Below are positions 7,586 to 12,722 of a stretch of DNA of 13,417 bases, one piece after another (position 1 is the first letter of the stretch; every line of letters starts with the position of its first letter). The notes below the pieces were generated by a model that was given only the letters and a program-made list of their open reading frames with translations, made no database searches and was not told the DNA's origin. The position numbers and the translations under genes were made by a program. Origin of the DNA: Galactobacter sp. (GTDB taxonomy: Bacteria; Actinomycetota; Actinomycetes; Actinomycetales; Micrococcaceae). Location: positions 1 through 13,417 of the forward strand of contig NZ_JALAGT010000084.1 in NCBI RefSeq assembly GCF_022712295.1, given 5' to 3'.

Positions 7586-8241
7586 GTGATCTCGTCGAGG
7601 CAGAGGTGGATTACCGCTGCTACCTGGTGACGTCCGGCAGTGACCGGCACACGGTGTCCGCGGCTGCTGCGGCGGCCGCTGCGGGCGCCGGCGTGGTGCA
7701 GGTGCGCGCCAAGGATCTCTCGGCTGCGGCCTTGTTGGACCTGGTGACCGAGGTGGCCGCTGCGGTCGCCGCCGTGGCCCCGTCCACGCGGGTGCTGGTG
7801 GATGACCGTGCGGATGTGGCCTTCGCGGCTCGGCGCGCCGGGGCTGCCGTGCACGGTGCACATCTGGGGCAGACGGATCTGCCGGTTGCGGCGGCTCGGG
7901 AGATGTTGGGGTCTGACGCGATCATCGGGTTGACCACGGGGACGCGGGAACTGGTCCAGCGGGCCAACGAGGTTGCCGACGTGATCGACTACATCGGCTG
8001 CGGTCCGTTCCGCCCCACCCCCACCAAGGCCTCCGCACGGGTGGCCCTGGGCCTGGAGGGTTACCCGGACCTGGTGGGGCTGTCGCAGGTTCCGCTGGTC
8101 GCGATCGGGGACGTGCAACCGGCCGACGTGCCTGCGTTGGCCGCGACCGGAGTGGCTGGTGTCGCCTTGGTGCGAGCCATCATGGAGGCTCCCGCCCCGG
8201 GCGCGGTGGTGACTCAGGTGTTGGCCGGTTTCTCCGACTGA
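7582..8241 (+). CDS. thiE: Thiamine phosphate synthase
   Basis: ThiE joins HMP-diphosphate to thiazole phosphate, giving thiamine monophosphate; it closes the pathway encoded by the operon. The 219-residue TIM-barrel protein shows QVRAKDLS (40-47), LVDDRADVAFAARRAG (72-87), HLGQTDLP (94-101), IIGLTTGT and the phosphate-binding GCGPFRPTPTK (139-149). The frame is open further upstream, inside thiM, but the ATG at 7582 is preferred because it overlaps the thiM stop as ATGA, has GGGGGCAGGA just upstream and gives the family's normal length. It is the last gene of the operon; a hairpin at 8323-8358 follows 81 bases after its stop. Confidence 0.94.
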   Translation: MSDLVEAEVDYRCYLVTSGSDRHTVSAAAAAAAAGAGVVQVRAKDLSAAALLDLVTEVAAAVAAVAPSTRVLVDDRADVAFAARRAGAAVHGAHLGQTDLPVAAAREMLGSDAIIGLTTGTRELVQRANEVADVIDYIGCGPFRPTPTKASARVALGLEGYPDLVGLSQVPLVAIGDVQPADVPALAATGVAGVALVRAIMEAPAPGAVVTQVLAGFSD

Positions 8242-8277
8242 CCGCTCCGGGAGCTGCTGCATGGAGATTCTTGCGCC

Positions 8278-8317
8278 GGCTCTGCTCCTGCGTGCACTGG
8301 CTCTGTTCCTGCACTGG
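8278..8317 (+). repeat. Imperfect tandem repeat of about 20 bp
   Basis: GGCTCTGCTCCTGCGTGCACT (8278-8298) is followed at once by GGCTCTGTTCCTGCACTGGG, one substitution and a two-base gap apart. It lies between the thiE stop and the first hairpin repeat. No function is evident. Confidence 0.5.
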
Positions 8318-8436
8318 GCATACGAATGGCCCCGACCGGCATCGGTCGGGGCCATTCGCTGTCATCACTCGCACCCTTTGAGGTGTCTTCGACAGTACAG
8401 AGCGCACCTGGCCAGAAACTGTGCCCTGGTTGCCAG
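8314..8436 (+). repeat. Hairpin-plus-tail repeat, copy 1
   Basis: First of three same-direction copies. It has GGGCATACGA before the hairpin, the hairpin 8323-8358, then the conserved tail beginning TGTCATCACTCGCACC at 8360 and reaching GACA (8391-8394), followed by a less conserved part ending in TTGCCAG (8430-8436). The 35-base tail core is identical to copy 2. Gap-free similarity to copy 2 continues as far as GTGAACGC (8452-8459), 605 bases from the matching block of copy 2. Confidence 0.85.
8323..8358 (+). terminator. Hairpin terminator after thiE (arm of repeat copy 1)
   Basis: A perfect 16-bp stem, 8323-8338 with 8343-8358 (5' arm CGAATGGCCCCGACCG), with loop GCAT. No T-run follows, which is common for hairpin terminators in high-GC actinobacteria. 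It sits between the thi operon and the convergent gene ending at 8470 and could serve both. Confidence 0.7.
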
Positions 8437-8469
8437 ATCCCGGAACACTCGGTGAACGCTGCCTGAACG

Positions 8470-8859
8470 TCAGGACCGTTTCGTGGCCTTGGCCGCCTCC
8501 TTGGCCACGATCTTTGCCTTGTCCCGTGCCGCGCGGGCCTTGGCTTCTCGTTTCTCCAGGTCCTTCAGCGTGCGCTGGGTCCGCTTGCGCAGCGCGATGA
8601 GCCTGGCCAGTTCCTCCTCAGCGAGCTGCCACTCGTCCTGTGCATCGCGTTCCAGCTGCGGCGGCAGCGGTTCCCCATCGCCATGGCGCTTGCCGAGCCC
8701 GTCCACGATGAGGGACAGCGCGGCCCGCAGCGTTGCGTTCATATTGTCCGATGTCGATGGGTCAACGCCGACAGGACCCGCCGCGTGCGTGGTCCCGGTG
8801 CTCGCCGGGCCGGCAGGGTCCGCCAACCAAACGTCCTGAACCAGGGCTTCGACATCCAT
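8470..8859 (-). CDS. Small coiled-coil protein of unknown function
   Basis: I do not recognise a family. The 129-residue product has a variable Gly/Pro/Thr-rich first third and a short helical stretch (ATLRAALSLIVDGLGKRHGD, about 42-61). Its C-terminal half (about 66-129) is highly charged, almost certainly helical and rich in Glu, then Lys/Ala, ending EAAKATKRS, which suggests a coiled coil with a basic tail that might bind nucleic acid or a partner protein. The ATG at 8859 is chosen because extending further upstream would run the frame through repeat copy 2; no strong Shine-Dalgarno sequence is visible, and an ATG at 8742 (codon 40) is an alternative. It lies alone between repeat copies 1 and 2 and converges on thiE. 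The existence of a protein is likely but not certain. Confidence 0.6.
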   Translation of the reverse strand: MDVEALVQDVWLADPAGPASTGTTHAAGPVGVDPSTSDNMNATLRAALSLIVDGLGKRHGDGEPLPPQLERDAQDEWQLAEEELARLIALRKRTQRTLKDLEKREAKARAARDKAKIVAKEAAKATKRS

Positions 8860-8916
8860 CAGGTGCGCATCAACCAGGCCTGATCCGAGCGCACTCTCAG
8901 GGGTGCCCGCCTGCAT

Positions 8917-9041
8917 CCGGACATGCGAGGAGCCCCCGAACCATTCGGTTCGGGGGCTCCTCGTTGTCATCACTCGCACCCTTTGAGGTGTCTTCGACAT
9001 TACAGAGCGGACCTTGTCAGAACCTGTGCTCAAGGTGCCAA
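8917..9041 (+). repeat. Hairpin-plus-tail repeat, copy 2
   Basis: Second copy: CCGGACATGCGAGG, then a perfect 17-bp stem (8926-8942 with 8947-8963, loop ATTC), then the tail from TGTC at 8965 through GACA at 8996-8999 and on to GTGCCAA near 9041. The tail core is identical to copy 1 over 35 bases, while the hairpin arms differ but remain perfectly complementary. Unlike copies 1 and 3 it does not follow the 3' end of a plus-strand gene; it lies in a divergent region upstream of the ABC-F promoter. Confidence 0.85.
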
Positions 9042-9105
9042 TCGGCAAAAGGAAAAGTGAACGCAACCTGGATCCCGGACCGGACGTGGTTCTCGCCTCG
9101 TCCAC

Positions 9106-9135
9106 CTGACAGACCACGTCGAATCCCGCTACGCT
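9106..9135 (+). promoter_or_regulatory. Promoter for the ABC-F leader and gene
   Basis: CTGACA (9106-9111; five of six match TTGACA) and TACGCT (9130-9135; matches TANNNT) are separated by 18 bp. Transcription would start at about 9142-9143, which is the ATG of a six-codon leader ORF, so the leader would be translated from a leaderless mRNA. Confidence 0.6.
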
Positions 9136-9142
9136 GGTCCAC

Positions 9143-9163
9143 ATGCATTTGTTCTTCCTCTGA
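9143..9163 (+). CDS. Candidate leader peptide MHLFFL
   Basis: ATG CAT TTG TTC TTC CTC TGA encodes a six-residue hydrophobic peptide. It has no Shine-Dalgarno sequence but begins about where transcription should start, seven bases after the -10 box. The stop is followed immediately by the 5' strand of a long-range stem (9164-9172), so a ribosome held on this ORF would keep that stem from forming. Short leader peptides control many ABC-F and erm resistance genes; that this one does so is inference. Confidence 0.5.
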   Translation: MHLFFL

Positions 9164-9251
9164 GACGGGATCGCGACCCGCAGCGCCTGACACATTCGTC
9201 GGCGCAGGGTCAAGCGCACTCATCCCCCGGTGATTCCGGGCGGATCCCGTC
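9164..9251 (+). promoter_or_regulatory. Structured leader RNA of the ABC-F gene (candidate attenuator)
   Basis: An outer perfect 9-bp stem pairs GACGGGATC (9164-9172) with GATCCCGTC (9243-9251). Inside it are a two-part hairpin (GACCC 9175-9179 with GGGTC 9207-9211, and GCGCC 9183-9187 with GGCGC 9201-9205) and a 5-bp hairpin (CCCGG 9226-9230 with CCGGG 9236-9240). Just downstream, CCCGCGG precedes a T5 tract (9274-9278) and could pair with the CCGGG at 9236-9240 to make a competing terminator-like stem. Confidence 0.5.
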
Positions 9252-9321
9252 CAGCACGCCTCAATCCCGCGGCTTTTTCGCGCCCGGATGCGCGTGCCAA
9301 CACGTTGAAGAAGAACCAAAC

Positions 9322-11004
9322 ATGCATACCTCCTTTCCCCTGTCCAAGCGCGCCCACGTCCAGACCGACCAGGCCCAACTGGCGCTCTCCGACGTGGATG
9401 TTCTCCTCGGCGGAAGCCGCATCCTCCACGGCGTTGACCTGACGGTCGTCCCCACCTCGCGCATCGGAATCGTCGGTGAGAACGGCCGCGGCAAGTCGAC
9501 GCTGCTGAAGGTCCTTGCCGGGTCCCTCCCACCCTCCTCCGGAACCGTCCGCGCGCATGGTTCCATGGCCGTCGTGGATCAGGAACTGCCGACCTCCGCA
9601 GACACGGTGGCCGACGTCGTGGATCAAGCCATTGCGCCCGAACGGTCCGCCTTGGCACGCTTCGAGGCCGCCACCGCGGCCCTCGCCGAAGGCGAGACGA
9701 CAACGCACCACGGGCACGCGCCGTCGGGCATTTCGGCCGAGGACGAGTACGCGGCCGCTCTGGAGGAGGCCACAGCGCTGGACGCCTGGGACGCGCAACG
9801 CCGTGTGCAGGTGGCACTCGAATCGCTCAGCGCGATCACCGACCGCGAGCGCACGCTGGCGACCATGTCCGTGGGGCAGCGTCACCGTGTGCGGCTGGCG
9901 TGTCTGCTCGGCGCGAGCCACAACTTCCTGCTGCTGGACGAGCCGACCAATCACCTCGACGCAGCCGGCCTGGATTTCCTGACATCGCAGCTGCGGGCGC
10001 GTCGGGGCGGCGTGGTGGTGGTCAGTCACGATCGCGCGCTGCTGCAGGACATCGTCGAGACGTTCGTGGATCTGGATCCCACGCCAGATGCTCGGCCGCG
10101 GATCCACGGCGGCGGCTACGCGGAGTATCGAGCGGCTCGCACCGCTGACCTGGCCCGGTGGGAGCAGGAGTATCGCACCCAGCAGGCCGAACACACCCGG
10201 CTGCAACAGGACCTTGCTGCCGCGCAGAATCGTCTCGTCTCCGGATGGCGGCCAGAGAAGGGTTCGCCGAAACACGGCAGGGCCACGCGGGCGGACGGTA
10301 CGGTGCGCAGCGTGCATCGCCGGCAGGCCGCACTCGAGGCCCACGCCATCACGACTCCCGAGCCTCCACAAGTGCTGCACTTCCCCGATCTGCCCGGCCG
10401 CTCCGGGACGGTGCTCGAGGTCGCCGACGTTTCCGCGCCGGGGCGCCTGAGCAAGCCAGTGTCCTTCGCGCTGGCTTCCGGCGAGCGCCTGCTCGTGACC
10501 GGCCCCAACGGGGCAGGCAAGTCCACGCTGCTCGGCCTCGCAGCCGGGGACGTCGCCCCGGCCTCCGGCCGTGTCCACATGCCCGACGGCGTTCGGCTGG
10601 GTTGGCTGCGTCAGGAGAGTTCACTGCCGCGTGGGAGGCGGGCGGCCCAGGTGTACTCGGAGTACGTGGAGTCGCTGGTCTCTCGTGGCGTTTTGGCCGC
10701 CGGCGACGCAGTCGGGTTGTCCCAGTTGGGGCTGCTGCGTTCCCGCGAGGCCGGGCTCCCGGTGGAGCATCTGTCCGTGGGGCAGCGGCGACGGCTGGAT
10801 CTGGCCATGACGTTGGCCGGGCGTCCGCACGTGGTGCTGCTGGACGAACCGACGAACCACCTGTCCATGGCGCTGGTGGATGAACTCACCGAGGCGCTGC
10901 AGGCCACTGCGGCAGCGGTAGTGGTCTCCTCCCACGATCGGCAGTTCCTGCGGGACGCCGCCGCCTGGCCCCGGTTGGGTTTGGGAGTTGTGAGCGAGGG
11001 CTGA
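9322..11004 (+). CDS. ABC-F family ATPase (ribosome-protection type)
   Basis: A soluble twin-ATPase protein without membrane segments. ABC-F proteins bind the ribosomal E site, and the resistance subgroup dislodges macrolides, lincosamides, streptogramins or related drugs. In the 560 residues, domain 1 has Walker A GENGRGKST (52-60), signature MSVGQR (182-187), Walker B LLLDEPTNHLD (203-213) and H-loop VSHD. A charged interdomain linker (about 270-340) follows. Domain 2 has Walker A GPNGAGKST (394-402), signature LSVGQRRR (484-491), Walker B VVLLDEPTNHL (504-514) and SSHD (536-539). Both signatures read SVGQ instead of SGGQ, a variant I associate with actinobacterial members. ATG 9322 is preceded by a weak GAAGAAG. 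The leader with a small ORF and folded RNA suggests drug-inducible control. The drug class cannot be told from sequence alone, and a housekeeping translation role is possible. Confidence 0.88.
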   Translation: MHTSFPLSKRAHVQTDQAQLALSDVDVLLGGSRILHGVDLTVVPTSRIGIVGENGRGKSTLLKVLAGSLPPSSGTVRAHGSMAVVDQELPTSADTVADVVDQAIAPERSALARFEAATAALAEGETTTHHGHAPSGISAEDEYAAALEEATALDAWDAQRRVQVALESLSAITDRERTLATMSVGQRHRVRLACLLGASHNFLLLDEPTNHLDAAGLDFLTSQLRARRGGVVVVSHDRALLQDIVETFVDLDPTPDARPRIHGGGYAEYRAARTADLARWEQEYRTQQAEHTRLQQDLAAAQNRLVSGWRPEKGSPKHGRATRADGTVRSVHRRQAALEAHAITTPEPPQVLHFPDLPGRSGTVLEVADVSAPGRLSKPVSFALASGERLLVTGPNGAGKSTLLGLAAGDVAPASGRVHMPDGVRLGWLRQESSLPRGRRAAQVYSEYVESLVSRGVLAAGDAVGLSQLGLLRSREAGLPVEHLSVGQRRRLDLAMTLAGRPHVVLLDEPTNHLSMALVDELTEALQATAAAVVVSSHDRQFLRDAAAWPRLGLGVVSEG

Positions 11005-11053
11005 GTCCTCTGGCCGCGCTGGTGGACGTGCCTACCGGTCGGGACCAGGCTTT

Positions 11054-11088
11054 CGTGGGATTCGCTCCGAGTCGGCGCGAATCCCATG
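11054..11088 (+). terminator. Hairpin terminator after the ABC-F gene
   Basis: GGGATTCGC (11057-11065) pairs perfectly with GCGAATCCC (11077-11085). An inner CCG/CGG continues the stem beyond one T/C mismatch, with loop AGT, and the base extends by a few pairs including wobbles. It lies 50 bases past the ABC-F stop, with no T-run. A second hairpin (repeat copy 3) follows about 60 bases later. Confidence 0.65.
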
Positions 11089-11133
11089 GAAGCGGGGTCC
11101 CCGGCCACGAGTCAAAGGCCAGAGAGACGTGAC

Positions 11134-11260
11134 CCGGACATACGAGAGGCCCCAGATCGGCGAACCGGTCTGGGGCCTTCCGTTGTCATCACTCGCACCC
11201 TTTGAGGTGTCTACGACACTACGCAGCCTCCCTGTCCGCGGGCTGTGGTGAAGTTGCCAG
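11134..11260 (+). repeat. Hairpin-plus-tail repeat, copy 3
   Basis: Third copy: CCCGGACATACGAG, then a 14-bp stem with one G-T pair (11147-11160 with 11165-11178, loop CGAA), then the tail from TGTC at 11184 to GACA at 11215-11218 and on to GTTGCCAG ending at 11260. The 35-base core differs from copies 1 and 2 at one position (TCTAC for TCTTC). Spacing from TGTC to TGCCA (71 bases) is the same in all three copies. Confidence 0.85.
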
Positions 11261-11344
11261 TCGACTGTCAGTCTTCCGCCCCGAAGTCAGCCGTATCGGC
11301 GTAGCCTGTTCGGCACCTACCGCCACCAACCCGTTGGAGATCCG

Positions 11345-11710
11345 ATGGCCAGCGAATCCAACAAGATGACGTGCGACTTCACCGACAAGCCAACGACGCA
11401 GTCGTATTTCGGCTCCATCGCGGACTTCACGCAGAGCCTCGGACCGGTGAACACCGAGCACAAGGCGCAAGTGAGCTACTCCGTGAAACGGAAGTTCCTC
11501 TGGATGTGGGCTTACGAGAAAACCGCCGATGGCACCCTGTACCTCAACGTGACGCTCGACAAGGAAATCAACGATCCCCACGTCCACAATGTCACCCAGG
11601 TCAGCACCAACCGTTGGAACCACCACGTCGAGGTGAAGTCCCAGGAGACCGCTGCAAGCGCCTGGCTCCACGACCTGATTCGCGAGGGATACGACTTCGC
11701 CCAGAAGTGA
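11345..11710 (+). CDS. DUF5655-like small protein
   Basis: A 121-residue soluble protein of unknown function. The pattern SLGPVNTEHKAQVSYSVKRK followed by FLWMWAY, a strand-rich middle (LYLNVTLDKEINDP), then HHVEVKSQETAASAWLHDLI resembles the DUF5655 domain as I remember it, usually found in small stand-alone proteins or attached to other small domains. Its role is not known. The ATG at 11345 has GTTGGAGA 6 bases upstream. A possible -10 TAGCCT (11302-11307) is present without a convincing -35 box. The gene follows repeat copy 3 and converges on the broken oxidoreductase; it appears monocistronic. Confidence 0.75.
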   Translation: MASESNKMTCDFTDKPTTQSYFGSIADFTQSLGPVNTEHKAQVSYSVKRKFLWMWAYEKTADGTLYLNVTLDKEINDPHVHNVTQVSTNRWNHHVEVKSQETAASAWLHDLIREGYDFAQK

Positions 11711-11746
11711 ACCGGCGCACGCTGCGCACCCCGTCACCATACGAAA

Positions 11747-11767
11747 GGTGCCGAGTCCCGTGGCGCC
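11747..11767. terminator. Weak hairpin between convergent genes
   Basis: GGTGCC (11747-11752) can pair with GGCGCC (11762-11767) with one wobble and a 9-base loop, just after the DUF5655-like gene and before the stop of the minus-strand pseudogene. The preceding CATACGAAAGG resembles the entry to the hairpin repeats, but no conserved tail follows. Confidence 0.3.
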
Positions 11768-11816
11768 GTCGACCGTCGGCAAGTCATTGACGGCAAGCAC
11801 CGCCCACGGCGCGTCC

Positions 11817-12619
11817 TCAGCACACTTCGACGTGATGGATACTCAAGTCGGTACGTCCGGGGAGGATGTCCTCATGCAGCGCTCTCGTGCCCCGATACTC
11901 GCCGTCGCCCAGTCGGCGGAAGCGTCGCGGTTCCTCGGCGGCAAGACTGCGCAGGCGGGTACGCAGTCGGTCGAGTTCGGACTCGATGCCGCACTCGTCG
12001 AGACCGTCTGTGTCGTAGACGACATGCAAGTCCAGAGCCTCGATGCCGGTGAACCAGAGGATCCCGTGCGTGAGCGGAAAGAGCAGGGACTCCAGATCAC
12101 CGCTGATCCCCCGCAGCCCCAGGGAGCGCTCGTCCTCTCCCACAGTGACGATGATGAGCGCCTTGCGCCCAGCGAACGCGCCGTCACCGTATCGTCTGGG
12201 CACTCCGAGGACAGGGTCAAGGTCACCGTGAGCGAACCCGCCGGTCAGGACCCGGTCGAACCAGCCTTTCAGCATCGCGGGCATGCCGTACCACCACAGG
12301 GGAACTGGATGACGAGCAACTCCGCGCGTGCGAGCTTGTCCTGCTCAACCCGCACATCCGCGGGGAGGGCGCCCTGTTCGTACGCTGCGGTGGACAGGTC
12401 AACGATATTGCCTGGCCAATCACCCTCGGGCCGAGCCAGGTCGGCCTCGCCTAGGGCAGGATCGAAGCCCTGCGCATAGAGGTCCGAGACCTGCACCTCC
12501 CTCGTCTGGGACAGCGCCTCCGTCCCGGCGCGCAGTAGACGGTCATTGAAGGATCCACGACGCGGGTGGGCGTAGAGCCAGAGCACAGTGCCCGGGATCG
12601 GTTCATGGAAGATCGTCAA
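11817..12619 (-). pseudogene. NAD(P)H oxidoreductase, flavodoxin fold (MdaB/KefF/YwrO-like), frameshifted
   Basis: The family reduces quinones or other electrophiles with NAD(P)H and bound FMN. The N-terminal part starts at TTG 12619 (AAAGGAA at good spacing upstream) and shows LWLYAHPRRGSFNDRLL, the FMN-phosphate region. It reaches VIQFP and then leaves frame. A second frame resumes as LWWYGMPAMLKGWFDRVLTG followed by GFAHG, the family's hallmark, and continues through GRKALIIVTVGEDE to the stop at 11817. Restoring one base in the G-run at 12299-12302 (C-run on the coding strand) would give QFPLWWYGMPAML in a single frame of about 267 codons. The rest looks well preserved, so this is either a very recent mutation or a sequencing error in a homopolymer. 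It lies downstream of and co-directional with the MFS pump. Confidence 0.85.
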
Positions 12620-12722
12620 CGTGGGGTTCCTTTCGTCATTTCAGCGGAAACCACCATGGCGGTGGCGCTGCGGGCGAGGCCTGCAGACGCGTCGACGTCG
12701 ATCTGATGATCGATGCGCCCTC

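Noticed and set aside
8323..8963. The hairpin repeats as integron attC sites.
   Set aside because: The attC core sites (GTTRRRY and its partner) are not seen, and no integrase is in the window; only the general idea of repeat-bracketed genes was kept.
8360..9000. On the minus strand, repeat copies 1 and 2 both read as a short conserved peptide (MSKTPQRVRVMT or LSKTPQRVRVMT).
   Set aside because: Copy 3 has a TAG stop at the fourth position of this frame and the hairpin arms are not conserved as codons; conservation is better explained at DNA or RNA level.
8860..9219. The minus-strand frame of the coiled-coil gene is open up to 9219, giving a 249-residue protein.
   Set aside because: The extension runs through repeat copy 2 and the ABC-F promoter and has no recognisable domain; it looks like chance openness of GC-rich DNA.
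11748..12479. A 243-codon plus-strand frame opposite the broken oxidoreductase.
   Set aside because: The minus strand carries the oxidoreductase motifs in two frames; the plus frame has no recognisable domain.
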